Positions 11,901 to 23,003 of a stretch of 64,000 bases of DNA are shown piece by piece (the stretch's first letter is position 1; the number at the start of each line of letters is the position of its first letter). This DNA is from Nothopassalora personata (Eukaryota > Ascomycota > Dothideomycetes > Mycosphaerellales > Mycosphaerellaceae). The notes beneath the pieces are model-generated. The model was not told where the DNA came from. It did no database searches and saw nothing but the letters and a program-made list of their open reading frames with translations. A program made the position numbers and the translations under genes. The DNA lies in NCBI GenBank assembly GCA_033816765.1, contig CM066287.1, forward strand, positions 1,178,001-1,242,000, written 5' to 3'.

Positions 11901-12695
11901 CTTATAAGGAACACATACCGCGGATAGGAGCAATAGGTACCCGCTATGTTATAAGCTAATAGGACTACGACCTATCGTACTACTAGAATAACGCTAGCTT
12001 AGGTCCTATATAGCTATTGCACGATTCTACTAATTGAGGTTAAGCACCCGACGTAGGCGAATTACTAATAGGGATCGGTAAGAACGACTAAGAACCTACT
12101 TACTATACGTGCGCGTTAACTCTAGGCTCGAGACCTTAGTTTAGAAGAGCTACATACTCGAAGGAAGCGACTAAGAGAACTTAGTAAGAACTACTTTAAT
12201 TCTTACCGGAATGTTAACTCTATTAGTTTCTAGAAGGGCGACCTTATTATAAGATTCGATAAGCTATATAAGGATGACTTCTTACGTAAGATCGGTTACC
12301 GATAGTAAGGTCTATATCGGGTGTCTAGTGTCTCTAGGGAGTTTAGTACCTATATTCTTAAGGAACTTAATAGTACGCTAATAAAGGGTGTTTAGGCACG
12401 AGAAAACCTTAAGCTAGTTCTAGAGCTTCGCCCGGATAACATAGGAGTACTAGGCCTAGATAATAGGATCGATCTCGTAATAGGGGAGAGAGAAGTCGCT
12501 AATAGCGTCGCTAATAGCGAAGATAGTAGTAATTCGAACGAGATCGAGCCTATCGCCGACGAAGACATGCTACCTATAGGAGTTAACGAAAGGGGATCGT
12601 ATCCTAAACCGGAATCTAAGAAGCTATAGGTTAGGCCTTATAACCTTTCTATAGCCGAAATTTCACAGTTTAGTAGGATCGAGGCTAAGAACTAA
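8894..12695 (+). pseudogene. pol: B-prime pol (RIP-mutated)
   Basis: Full-length but stop-riddled copy of the intact B pol at 23605-27393. The order is RT, RNase H, integrase and GPY/F region, with an acidic tail and the same stop codon (12693-12695). The 26-bp palindrome near the start of pol is kept at 8986-9011. A small insertion near 9046-9075 duplicates a GAYACGACG-like motif. The changes against the intact copy are mainly C-to-T in CpA and G-to-A in TpG. Confidence 0.9.
8986..9011. repeat. 26-bp palindrome, pol copy of B-prime
   Basis: Same palindrome as at 23438-23463; half-site ATTTRCCGGTCCC. It is nearly perfect despite heavy RIP around it, because its core has no CpA or TpG. Confidence 0.9.
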
Positions 12696-13290
12696 TTAGT
12701 TAGCAATAGCGTACGGAGTTCACTTCTACTAGGCATATGTTGCACATGCCCTTCAGTTTATTAAGCCGATTCGGTTATCTAGACTTCACTTTATAGGGTG
12801 TTCTTACCTTAGTTAGACCTTAGTTAGTAGAGTTACATTTACCGGTCCCGGGACCGGTAAATCGGATTACGTAATAGCGTAGTATGCCCCTACCGAATGC
12901 TTACCTAGGTGGTTACTAGCACTGGTTTTCGGTTACATGTAGGGTTATCGGACCTTTAGTTTAACCTTAATGGTACTACTCTTACTACTTATAAGACCGG
13001 TCTCGGCGCTACTACCTTATAACGATTATAGGGACATACGCTAAGAGGCATACCTAAGCGTAGCTCTCTACCTACTACTTTCTCTCCTTTTCTTTAAACA
13101 CTAACACTATTACTAGAGCTACTAATACATCTGTCTACTACTACTACATACATTAGCCGGTTCTTTAGCCTCTCTCTCTCTTTACGACCTTAACCTTCTT
13201 TAAAGCCCCTACCCTAACACTAAGCTTTTAGAGCTTACTAACACTCTAGAGTAGCACTACGAGATAGCTAGCTCTTACGATCTCACTACT
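12696..13290 (+). other. B-prime pol-ORF3 intergenic region with palindrome
   Basis: No gene. It corresponds to 23004-23604 of the intact element and contains the 26-bp palindrome at 12837-12862, here perfect. The pyrimidine-rich stretch near 13075-13095 matches the CT-rich leader of ORF3. Confidence 0.75.
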
Positions 13291-16215
13291 AGCGAATCCT
13301 AGTTATTATAGCTTCGGCTAGTCTATCGTTACGCTCGGCTAGCTCGAGCATAGCGCTCACTCGTACTATTACTAGGCTCACCCGCCTACCTTAGACCTTA
13401 TTCGAGTCCCTTCGCCTACCGGACAACGTTAAGCATATCCTTACTAACACGAACACGCCGAAGTCCGCCGCTAATATTATGTTCCGAGAGCTTAGTCCTT
13501 AGAAGCGGGTTAAGGTGTTAAAGGACTTCTATAAGGGCTTCGAGAAGGTGTTCGAAGACTACTCCGTCTAGGTTAACCTGTTTTTCGAGGAAGTTAAGAG
13601 CGGCATAGGTAAGAGCTACTAGGATGAATTCCTTAGTAATAAGAAGCTCGATGTCTTGTTTCCTATCGTCGGCAAGATTCGTAAGACCGGTTTAGAGATT
13701 CGTAACCGAGAGAAGACTCTTTAAGCTACGCTTACCCGCTACTAGCTATAGTAGATAGATAATAAGATTCTTAATCGACGCGTTATCTCCGAGCTTTATA
13801 GTACTAACAGCGGGCGCCGCCAGTTCACGGCCTTTATTAATAAGTACCTAGATTATAGTAGGGCTATTAGTAGAATTTAAAGGGTACTAATCTAGCGTAT
13901 AAGGATCGGCCGTAAGGGCATAGATCGTAAGCGAATTCTAGAGCCTAGCAATCTTACCCGGTGCGATAGGGAGGCTAAAGTACGTAGCATTGATCCGTAG
14001 TTAGCTAAGAGTAGGGAGATTATTAGAAGACACCGCCTAGCCGTCTATAAGGATAGCCTTCTATACTTTATAGAGGGTACTATTACTAAGAAGTCCGCGT
14101 CCCTAGAGGACAGCATAGATTAACCTAGACTATCTAGCTAGTAATAGCCACGTTAGCTACTACCGGGTAGTAAAGGTAAAGGACGTATAAAGAGTACTAC
14201 GCTAACTCTACTACTAGCTTCTACCTAGCCTATAGTCCTATCGAGAGGCGGTCGCAAGTCGAGTCGACTTAAGCAGCTCCGTATAGGCGAGAGCATAGGT
14301 AAGGGTATAACTACGCCTACTCGATCCTCGCCTAACCGAACGCTAGATAGCGCACCTATACGCGAGGGCAGTCCGCTAGGTACACCGGTTAGCACCCTAC
14401 GATCTACTCCGGCCTTAACTAAGAATAGCAATCCGATACTTACTATATTACCTTCGGCTATAATTAGGGATATATTAGTCTTTAAGGATTAGATCCTATA
14501 AGAAGACGAGGCCCTCCGGATTAAGCGCGCTGACTATACCTATAATAAGCGGTACTATAGTATTAAGTTTAGAAACTCGATTAATGTAGATAGCATTAAC
14601 TAGCTACCTAAGTACCGGATAACGGGCCTTAAGATACTCGAATATACTGTCTCGGACGTTCTTAAGAGGGATAGTAAGGTTAGCGCTATAATGTGCGATT
14701 AGCATGTTCGAGATTTCTACTATAAGGCCCTCTACTTCGTTACGAATCCCGGTATTACCGCTAATACCCTATGTAAGCGCGCGCTTAAGGTCCAAGACTA
14801 GCTCTTTAAAGGTAAGAGTTTTTCAGCTATTAAGGTAAAGAATAGGTCGTGGTTTCGCCCTAATAAGCGTAGTTAGAAGACTGTTAACCCGCTTAGCTAC
14901 CTCCGTGTTCGAGGTAAAGTCGGTACTACGAGTCGTATCATTACGTATACTAACTATAACTAGATCCTCGATAAATTCGGCATTAATAAAGCTAACTAAG
15001 CCGATCTTAATAGTGCCGGTACCTACATTAATAGCAATATGCTGTACTGGTATAATGACGCTAAACTGGTACCGCGGGTTAAATTAGTTAGAGAAATAAT
15101 AAGTTGAGAATTCGGCGTAAACCGATGGTACCTACGAGAATTGAATAAGGTTAGTAACGGCGGCGTCTACTAGAACATATAGTATTCTCTAAGCTAATAG
15201 ATCATGCGATAAGACCCCGGGCTATAGCTCTTATAAGTGGCGCTACACCCTTAATACTACACTCGGTTCATCTCCTTCCCTAGGCCTACGATTTTTAGCT
15301 TTAATAGGGCTTATTAGGGGGGTAACGCGAACACTATAGTGCAGCATGCTAGGGTCGACTTAAACCTCGAAATTAAAAACTACTAGACTAGTAACCGGCT
15401 TAACATACTGTACTCTCTTAACTTAGAGGGCACTAGTGGGCCGGAGTTTTTACACGGTTTTTATAAGAAAGGGAATACTAGAGAGTTTATCTAGTAGTGC
15501 TAGATTAACGACTGTATAGAAGACGGCCGATGCAAGCGTTTCTTCTCGGTTAGGGTCTAAAATTACCTAAGTAAGAACAGCATTAGCTAGTTTAGAGAGG
15601 ACCTAAGCGCTAGGCAAATGCGGGTAACTACTATAGGCGTCCTAATAAGGTAGGCCGCACATAAGAAGACGCTACGTTAGATTAACCCTTACTTTATCGA
15701 GATCCGCGACGACGACTATCTTAAACTCTAGAGAAGCTAGAGCATGTACTAGGTGATAGACCTCCATCGTAACTTTAAGACGCTAAGTAAGAGCGCTATA
15801 GGGTTTAAGTATTAATGCCTAGTACCCGGCTATCCTTTTCCTACGGCCGTATACCTTAGTAGTATTAGCCCTCTATCCGATGCCCTAGCGGGTTTAAAGT
15901 CTTAGAACGATAACAAAGTTATCCTTAATACTAGAAAGTAGCTTAATGCTACGGTCCGCCTAGACTCGGAGCTCTTCTATAAGAAGATGTATAATTAGCG
16001 CGTCCGAGCTATAAAATTAATAGACAAGTAGCTTAGCTTAGTTACTACTCTCGAGCAGATGTGCTTTATAAGCGAAGGGCGTAATAAGAGCTTCTTCCGT
16101 AACTACTATGGGAACTTTACTAGCTAGCTACTTAGGGACGCGTCTAGTGAGACTAGTGTTAGCCACGACAACGAGTGGGTCTAGACAAAGGAGTTATGTA
16201 AGAATAAGTAGAACT
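13290..16215 (+). pseudogene. B-prime ORF3 (RIP-mutated copy of the third gene)
   Basis: Colinear with the intact element's ORF3 (20099-23003). At 15317-15322 this copy has six Gs, where the intact copy has seven Cs on the opposite strand. With six, the two halves of ORF3 read in one frame, which shows that the extra base is the derived state. The function is unknown; stops are RIP-type. Confidence 0.85.
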
Positions 16216-16827
16216 AAGTAGTTAGTGCGGGTTTATAGGCTCCTAGTTTCTAGTTGATTTCCGGCTACAGCTATAGCCTATAGGATTCTAGTTCTAATTC
16301 TAGTTCTGATTCTAGTTCTAATTCTAGTTCTATTGCTAGTTCTAATGCTAGTTCTAATACTAGTTCTAATACTTCGGGTATAGGTACTTCTAGTCCTTAG
16401 ATCTTACTTGTTTCTTATAGTTACTTATCTTCCCTTAACTTACCTTCTAGCCACGCGGTGGACTCGTCTTTAGATTTATTAGGTTACTAGTACTAACGCT
16501 TACTTATCTTATGAGTAGCGTTTACGCTATTCGACTATCTAGCCCGCTCGATTAATGCTAACATAGCTATCCATTCCCTCGCTAGTTTCGTAGTATGCGT
16601 TTAACGTTATTATTACGGTCTCTATTAGAAGGATCCTTTCGATCTTTATAAACTGTCGCTAGTAGGCCCTAGGACTACCTAACATCTTAAATGTTAAGCT
16701 AAATAGTAGGGTGAGCTACTATACTGCTATAAGACTACCTTAGCTTATAGCGACTAACTAAGCTACCTATAATGCCCGGGCTTACTACTTTAGAACCTAA
16801 GGACAGGTTCGTAATAGGGGAGGATAT
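16216..16827 (+). other. B-prime 3' region with expanded TTCTGG-type microsatellite
   Basis: No gene. 16284-16375 is a degenerate hexamer array (ctagtt/ctaatt/ctgatt types), an expanded version of the short CCAGAA array at 20000-20030 in the intact element. The polypurine tract AATAGGGGAGGATAT sits just before the LTR. Confidence 0.75.
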
Positions 16828-17220
16828 ATTAACGACTAATTGGTTATATTAACCTTAGGTTTAGTTATGTCAACCTTAGGTTTAGAGGGAGGGTCCCTTA
16901 GGTCTAACTTGCCCTAATTTCATTTAGGTTTAATTAGACATTTAGGTGAGCTAGTGGGACCTAGTATAGCTATTAAGATATATATTACGTAGTTAAGCAT
17001 TGTAAGCGTAGCATTAAGGCAACAATTCAATTCATACCTCTCGAGTAGAGGGCATAGGAGTTTAGGTCCGCTAATCCTCTTGTTTTATCTAGCTATTGCG
17101 CTACTCGTTACGTGACCTAATTTCACGGTCCCGGGACCGGTAAATACCCCTGCTTACGTAAGCACCGCTCCATACTACCACATCTCGGACAGGCCTACAT
17201 AGGGTAGTTAGTAGACATTA
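16828..17220 (+). repeat. 3' LTR of B-prime
   Basis: A 393-bp LTR starting ATTAACGACTAAT and ending GTAGACATTA. It is 16 bp longer than the intact B LTR because of a local duplication around 16855-16890. The palindrome copy is at 17120-17145. The outer flank is CTACT, in a J gag sequence that reads ...CCCCTACTCTCCGAG in the homologous gag of A. Confidence 0.85.
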
Positions 17221-17225
17221 CTACT

Positions 17226-18273
17226 CTCCGAGTATAGTCGGTATCTCCTCGAGATCTAACGCTACTCTTAGATTTACTAGTTCGGGGTTGCATTATATTA
17301 AATTGCTCGCGGCGCACTATATTCTTACCGTGGCAATCTCGTGCTATGTAACCTTCCTTACTATAGGTATAGTATGTAAGTTTTCCTTTTCCTTTAAAGG
17401 GCTTTCCGTAGCCCCTACTCTTATCGATCCTCCGTCCTCCTCAGGTAACGTCCAGTTCTATTGGTTATAGTCTATAGTAGGGCTAGCTTTATCGTAAGAA
17501 TTCTCCCTTCGTAACGTATCCTCCTAAGGGTCTACGATCCGGAGCGTATCCTACTATACCTCCTACTTTAGAGTCGTATTTCTTTTCCTAGTGTCGTTCC
17601 TAGAGCTAGTTATCGATGTTAATCGACGCCTTTATTAGCTCTTCGAGGTTAGTGATCTATCCCCCGTGTCTTATTAACTCGTCCTTAACGGAGTCCTTAA
17701 GTCTACGTCGGAACATAGTCATTAACGCCGTCTAGTCCTATCTAGTAATTTGTCCGTATTCTTCGAATTTAGCGGCATACTCTAAAGTAGACGTCTTCTG
17801 TTTTAGGTGTTGAATGATTCGTATAGCCTATTAGACTTCGTTCGAGGTTCTAAAGATTAATTTTATCTTATCTTTAAAGAGGGTGTAGCTCCTAAACATT
17901 CTAGTAGGGTCTAATCGTCCTATACCTTTAAGGTATTCCTTAAGGTAAGGTTTAATCCAGTTCTACGCACTTCTACGAAGGTACGTAATAGCGAAGATAG
18001 TTCTCTTATCGGCATCGACTAGGTTAAACATAAGGTACATATCTATTTAGTTAACCTAGTCGTCGAACTTAGCTCTGTCTCTATAGAAGAGGTCTAGCTT
18101 AGTAGCCTTAACGTCGTTCTTCCTTAGAGTAGGCTCGTTATCGTTATTAGACTTATCGTCCTTCGTAGTAGTAGTCTATTATAGTAGCGTACGGCGGATG
18201 CTTCCTACTTCGCTAGGGGCGGGTGTTCCCCTACTAGCTGCTTAAGTAGTGCTTATCCTAAGGGCGTTTAAAG
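17226..18273 (-). pseudogene. gag: Gag fragment of element J (RIP-mutated)
   Basis: Minus-strand N-terminal half of a chromovirus gag matching 6175-7217 and 49720-50753, including the zinc-knuckle region at 17310-17370. It is cut on the left where B-prime inserted. On the right it runs into an LTR whose other side belongs to element K. Confidence 0.8.
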
Positions 18274-18650
18274 TGTTATTGTCTCGTTCTAGGGCTAGTC
18301 TTAAAGGAGAGATAAGTCAAGTTACGTAGCGGTATTCTTTAGAGAGGCTAAAGTAAGCTAAGCGAAGATAAATAATTAGAATAAGAGTTATATTCCAATT
18401 AGTAAGATAGTAACATAAGTTAAACGTATTAGAACTATAAGGGTTTCTTAGCGTTCCTAAATACAAAGGAACACATTATCCAGATCTATAGTGTCTATCT
18501 ACAGATCCTATAGATCTAAAGGGTCTATAGTGTCTGTCGAGAGAGCGATAGATCCTCCGTATAGGGGATCTGTGTTACGAGACACGGATCCTAATGTCGT
18601 TACGTACTAGTGCGGGGGAGCCTTAGGCCTATCGCGCTTAGACCGTAACA
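18274..18650 (-). repeat. LTR shared by J (5' LTR) and K (3' LTR)
   Basis: A 377-bp LTR, plus strand TGTTATTGTCTCG to GACCGTAACA. J's gag leader lies on its left, and a polypurine tract (CTATCCCCCTTCC) with K's antisense gene lies on its right. One LTR therefore serves two elements, as after LTR-LTR recombination or tandem arrangement. Internal repeats differ from the E type: AGATCTATAGTGTCT units near 18482-18540. Confidence 0.8.
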
Positions 18651-18726
18651 CTATCCCCCTTCCGGCCTAGTCTCGTCCCGAGACTAGTTATAACCTTAAC
18701 GTTTCCTACTTCGACTATAGGTAAGG

Positions 18727-19242
18727 ATGTCTTCCCTTCTTCCTACTCTCATCTTGCCCTTAGACGCGTTATCTACTCGGGAACAAAAGAACCGCGTAAA
18801 CCGCGTCTATCGCCTCGGAGAAGAAATCATAAAGCCTTATTCTCGGTGTACGAAGAACAACCTAGTGTACCGTGTACATATTTCGTCCGGAAAGTGTTCC
18901 TATTATTATCTTAGTAACGTAGCGCGGTGCGATGCGAAGGTAACTAAGGTAGAGTAGAAAAAGCTCGGGGATTAGCGAAAGAAGTTATTAGCCGATCTCG
19001 ATCGTGCGAAGGAAGCTCTTTCGGAAGCTTCGGCGAAAATAATAGAGGCGTATACGAAAGAGATGCGTCTTCGGAAGCAGTTAGATACTATTAACCGTAA
19101 GGTAGAAGAGGGTCGTGCTCTCGAGGAGCGAGAGATCGAGGAGGAGGAAGCGGCGGATCGAGAGCTAGTAGCGTAGGGCTTACTACTCGAACCTATACCT
19201 AATTCCGGTCTTACTCTAAGTCCTCTAACTCGGAGCGCTATA
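18727..19242 (+). pseudogene. Antisense Zn2Cys6/coiled-coil gene of element K, 5' part
   Basis: It starts with ATG at 18727 and stays open for 76 codons before a RIP stop; the frame then continues to the insertion point of element B. The zinc cluster is visible at about 18839-18925: CX2CX6C (two Cys now Tyr), eight residues ending S-G-K, then C-S-Y-x and a final R-C. A coiled coil of R, K and E residues follows (18990-19170). The frame resumes after element B at 30890. The 11.6-kb element thus split this gene, with AATAG duplicated at 19243-19247 and 30885-30889. Confidence 0.75.
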
Positions 19243-19247
19243 AATAG

Positions 19248-19624
19248 TAATGTCTACCAACCACCCTATGTAGGCCTGTCCGAGTTGTGGTGGTATGGAG
19301 CGGTGCTTGCGTAAGCAGGGGTATTTGCCGGTCCTGGGACCGGGAAATCAGGTCACGTGACGAGCAGCGCAGTAGCCAGATAAAACAAGAGGATTGGCGG
19401 ACCCTAAACCCCTATACCCTCTACTCGAGAGGTATGAATTGAATTGTTGCCTTGATGCTACGCTTACAATACTCAACTGCGCAGTATATATCTCAATGGC
19501 CATACCAGGTCCTGCTGGCTTGCCCAAATGTCCAATCAAACCTAAATGAATTTGGGCAAGTTGGACCCAAGGGACCCCTTCCCAAACCCAAACCCAAGGT
19601 CAACACAACCCATTAGTCGTCAAT
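19248..19624 (-). repeat. 3' LTR of element B
   Basis: 377 bp; in element sense it begins ATTGACGAC and ends GTAGACATTA. It contains a TATA box (GATATATAC), a palindrome copy at 19323-19348 (19331 region GTCCTGGGAC), and GGTCACGTGAC beside it. It abuts the polypurine tract at 19629-19636. Confidence 0.95.
19323..19348. repeat. 26-bp palindrome, LTR copy
   Basis: Imperfect palindrome, ATTTGCCGGTCCT followed by GGGACCGGGAAAT, and the same at 30583-30608 in the other LTR. It lies beside CACGTG, as does the copy upstream of ORF3. Confidence 0.9.
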
Positions 19625-20098
19625 ATATCCTCCCCCATTACGAACCTGTCCTCAGGTTCCAAAGCAGTAAGCCCGGGCCTACCATTCAGCTTGACATACA
19701 AGATGTCAGGCAATCCGTGATGGTGACGTCAATAATCCGCGACTCGCGCCCGTCGCACTGCGTTGACGTATGCCACGAGACTGGCGAGGGGTTGGGCAGC
19801 TATGTCAGCATCAATCGAACAGGCCAGATGGTCGAACAATGTAAGCGCCATTCATGAGACAAGTGAGTGTCAGTACCAGTAACCTGATAAATCCAAAGAC
19901 GAGTCCATCGCGTGGCCAGAAAGTGAGTCAAGGGAAGATAAGTGACCATAAGAAACAAGTAAGATCTAAGGACCAGAAGCACCCGTACCCGAAGCATCAA
20001 CCAGAACCAGAACCAGAATCAGAACCAGAAACCCATAGGCTACAGCTGTAGCCGGAAATCAACCAGAAACCAGGAGCCCATAAACCCGCACCAACCAC
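19625..20098 (-). other. 3' untranslated region of element B
   Basis: No convincing gene. In element sense it ends in the polypurine tract GGGGGAGG (plus 19629-19636) next to the LTR. It holds a CCAGAA hexamer array (20000-20030) and a perfect 16-bp palindrome GGCTACAGCTGTAGCC (20038-20053). Short open frames here are not conserved in B-prime. Confidence 0.7.
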
Positions 20099-21000
20099 TC
20101 AGTTCCACTCATTCTCACACAACTCCTTTGTCCAGACCCACTCGTTGTCGTGGCCAACACCAATCTCACTAGACGCGTCCCCAAGTGGCTGGTTGGTGAA
20201 GTTCCCATGGTAGTTGCGGAAGACGCTCTCATCACGCCCTTCGCTTGTGAAGCACATCTGCTCGAGAGCAGTGACCAAGCTGAGCTGCTTGTCCATCAAC
20301 TTCACAGCTCGGACGCGCCATTCATGCATCTTCTTGTGGAAGAGCTCCGAGTCTGGGCGGACCGCAGCATCAAGCCACCTTCTAGCATCAAGGATGACTT
20401 CGTTGTCGTTCCAGGACTTCAAACCCGCTAGGGCATCGGACAGGGGGCTGATGCCACTGAGGTGTACGGCCGCAGGGAAAGGATGGCCAGGTACTGGGCG
20501 TCGATACTCAAACCCTGCAGCGCTCTCACTTGGCGTCTTGAAGTCACGATGGAGGTCCATCACCTGGTGCATGCTCCAGCTTCTCTGGAGTTCAAGATAG
20601 TCATCGTCGCGGATCGCGATAAAGCAAGGGTCAATCTGACGCAGCGTCTTCTTGTGTGCGGCCTGCCTCATTGGAACGCCTGCAGTGGTCACCCGCATTT
20701 GCCCAGCGCTTAGGTCCTCTCTGAACCAGCTGATGCTGTTCTTGCTCAGGTAATTCTGAACCCCAACCGAGAAGAAACGCTTAAATCGGCCGTCTTCTAT
20801 GCAGTCGTTGATCTGGCACCACTGGATGAACTCTGCAGCATTCCCTTGCTTATGAAAACCGTGTAAAAACTCCGGCCCACTGGTGCCCTCTGAGTCAAGA
20901 GAGTACAGCATGTTGAGCCGGTTGCTAGTCCAGTAGTTTTCAATTTCGAGGTTCAAGTCGACCCCAGCATGCTGCACCATGGTGTTCGCATCACCCCCCC
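20099..21000 (-). CDS. ORF3 C-terminal part, out of frame with the N-terminal part
   Basis: About 300 codons continuing ORF3 after the C7 tract at 20994-21000. There is no ATG at its head: the open frame begins at TTG. The RIP-mutated copy has six bases in this tract and reads straight through, so the intact protein would be about 967 residues. The part contains well-ordered sequence such as W-F-R-E-D-L-S-A-G-Q-M-R-V-T-T and C-F-I-A-I-R-D-D-D-Y. The G-x-x-R-V-T-x-x-x-x-P block reminds me of the distal strands of a double-stranded beta-helix (cupin/JmjC-like) fold, but the usual metal-binding His after P is not seen. I give this only as a guess. Confidence 0.6.
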
Positions 21001-23003
21001 TGATGAGCCCTGTCAAAGCTGAAAATCGTAGGCCTGGGGAAGGAGATGAACCGAGTGCAGTGTTGAGGGTGCAGCGCCACTTGCAAGAGCCACAGCCCGG
21101 GGTCTTGTCGCATGATCTGTTGGCTCAGAGAATACCACATGTTCTGGCAGACGCCGCCGTTGCTGACCTTGTTCAACTCTCGCAGGTGCCATCGGTACAC
21201 GTCGAATTCTCGACTCATCATCTCTCTGACTGTTTTAACCCGCGGCGCTAGTTCAGCGTCATTGTACCAGTACAGCATGTTGCCATTGATGTAGGTACCG
21301 GTGCTATCGAGATCGGCTTGGTCAGCTTCATCAATGCCAAATTTGTCGAGGATCTGATTGTAGTTGGCATGCGTGACGATGCCACTCGTGGTGCCGGCTT
21401 TGCCTCGAACACGGAGGCAGCCAAGCGGGTTGACAGTCTTCTGACCACGCTTGTCAGGGCGAAACCACGACCCATTCTTCACCTTGATAGCTGAAAAACT
21501 CTTGCCTTCAAAGAGCCAGTCTTGGACCTTGAGCGCGCGCTCACACAGGGTATTGGTGGTGATACCGGGATTCGTGACGAAGTGGAGGGCCTTGTGGCAG
21601 AAATCTCGGACATGCTGATCGCACATCACAGCGCTAACCTTGCCATCCCTCTCAAGAACCTGCGAGACCGCATATTCGAGCATCTCAAGGCCCGCCATCC
21701 GGTGCTCAGGTAGCCAGTCAATGCCATCCACATCAATCGAGTTCCTGAACTTGATGCCACAGTACCGCTCATTGCAGGTGCAGTTGGCGCGCTTGATCCG
21801 GAGGGCCTCGTCTTCCTGCAGGATCTGATCCTTGAAGACTGATACATCCCTGATCACAGCCGAAGGTGACATGGTGAGTATCGGATTGCCACCCTCAGTC
21901 AGGGCCGGAGTGGATCGTGGGGTGCCAACCGGTGTACCCAGCGGACTGCCTTCGCGTATGGGTGCGCCGTCCAGCGTTCGGTTAGGCGAGGATTGAGCAG
22001 GCGCAGTCATGCCCTCACCTATGCTCTCGCTCATGCGGAGCTGCTCAAGTCGACTCGACTTGCGACCGCCTCTCGATGGGACTGCAGGCTGGGTAGAGGC
22101 TGGTGGAGTTGGCGTGGTAGTCTTTGCACGTCCTTTGCCTTTGCCACCCGGTGGTGGCTGAGTCTGTTGCTGGCCAGATGGTCCAGGTTGACCTGTGCTG
22201 TCCTCTGGGGACGCGGACTTCTCAGTGATAGTACCCTCCATGAAGTATGGAAGGCCATCCTCATAGACGGCTAGGCGGTGTCTTCTGATGATCTCCCTGC
22301 TCTCAGCCGACTGCGGATCAATGCTGCGTGCTTCAGCCTCCCTGTCGCACCGGGTAAGATCACCAGGCTCCAGAATTCGCTTGCGATCTATGCCCTTGCG
22401 GCCGATCCTCATACGCCAGATCAATGCCCTCTGAATTCTGCCAACAGCCTTGCTGTAGTCTGGGTACTTGTTGATGAAGGCCGTGAACTGGCGGCGCCCA
22501 CTGTCAGTGCTGCAAAGCTCGGAGATGACGCGTCGATCAAGAATCTTGTTGTCCATCTGCTGTGGCCAGTGGCGGGTAAGCGTGGCGCGAAGAGTCCTCT
22601 CTCGGTTACGAATCTCTGAACCGGTCTTGCGAATCTTGCCGACGATGGGAAACAAGACATCGAGCTTCCTGTTACCAAGGAATTCATCCTGGTAGGTCTT
22701 GCCCATGCCGCTCTCAACTTCCTCGAAAAACAGGTCAACCCAGACGGAGCAGTCTTCGAACACCTTCTCGAAGCCCTTGCAGAAGTCCTTCAACACCTCA
22801 ACCCGCTTCTGAGGACTGAGCTCTCGGAACATGACATTAGCGGCGGACTTCGGCGTGTTCGTGTTGGCAAGGACATGCTTGACGTTGTCCGGCAAGCGAA
22901 GGGACTCGAACAAGGTCTGAGGTGGGCGGGTGAGCCCAGTAACAGTGCTAGTGAGCGCTGTGCTCGAGCCAGCCGGGCGTGACGATGGACCAGCTGAAGC
23001 CAT
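20991..23003 (-). CDS. ORF3 of element B, N-terminal 670 residues; function unknown
   Basis: ATG at 23003-23001 in strong context (A at -3, G at +4). It lies downstream of pol on the same strand, separated by 601 bp that hold a palindrome and a CT-rich fungal-type leader, so it is probably transcribed on its own. Residues about 1-250 form a helical, charged domain. About 265-400 is a disordered, basic Ser/Pro/Thr/Gly-rich linker with K-G-K-G-R and R-G-G-R-K. About 405-470 holds a Cys-rich C-T-C-N-E-R-Y-C block and a further Cys/His group. It ends ten codons after F-S-F-D-R because of the extra base in the C7 tract. I do not recognise the family. A DNA- or chromatin-binding role is possible but not shown. 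Confidence 0.75.
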   Translation of the reverse strand: MASAGPSSRPAGSSTALTSTVTGLTRPPQTLFESLRLPDNVKHVLANTNTPKSAANVMFRELSPQKRVEVLKDFCKGFEKVFEDCSVWVDLFFEEVESGMGKTYQDEFLGNRKLDVLFPIVGKIRKTGSEIRNRERTLRATLTRHWPQQMDNKILDRRVISELCSTDSGRRQFTAFINKYPDYSKAVGRIQRALIWRMRIGRKGIDRKRILEPGDLTRCDREAEARSIDPQSAESREIIRRHRLAVYEDGLPYFMEGTITEKSASPEDSTGQPGPSGQQQTQPPPGGKGKGRAKTTTPTPPASTQPAVPSRGGRKSSRLEQLRMSESIGEGMTAPAQSSPNRTLDGAPIREGSPLGTPVGTPRSTPALTEGGNPILTMSPSAVIRDVSVFKDQILQEDEALRIKRANCTCNERYCGIKFRNSIDVDGIDWLPEHRMAGLEMLEYAVSQVLERDGKVSAVMCDQHVRDFCHKALHFVTNPGITTNTLCERALKVQDWLFEGKSFSAIKVKNGSWFRPDKRGQKTVNPLGCLRVRGKAGTTSGIVTHANYNQILDKFGIDEADQADLDSTGTYINGNMLYWYNDAELAPRVKTVREMMSREFDVYRWHLRELNKVSNGGVCQNMWYSLSQQIMRQDPGLWLLQVALHPQHCTRFISFPRPTIFSFDRAHQGG

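Noticed and set aside
12696..13290. Separate gene between pol and ORF3 in B-prime
   Set aside because: It is colinear with the noncoding region 23004-23604 of the intact element.
19348..19539. 63-codon frame in the LTR, repeated at 30608-30799
   Set aside because: It is duplicated only because the LTRs are; it overlaps the TATA box and palindrome and is broken in the decayed LTRs.
20099..23003. ORF3 as a Starship captain (DUF3435) or other tyrosine recombinase
   Set aside because: No R..H.xR..Y pattern was found, and the gene lies inside an LTR element with no Starship-type boundary.
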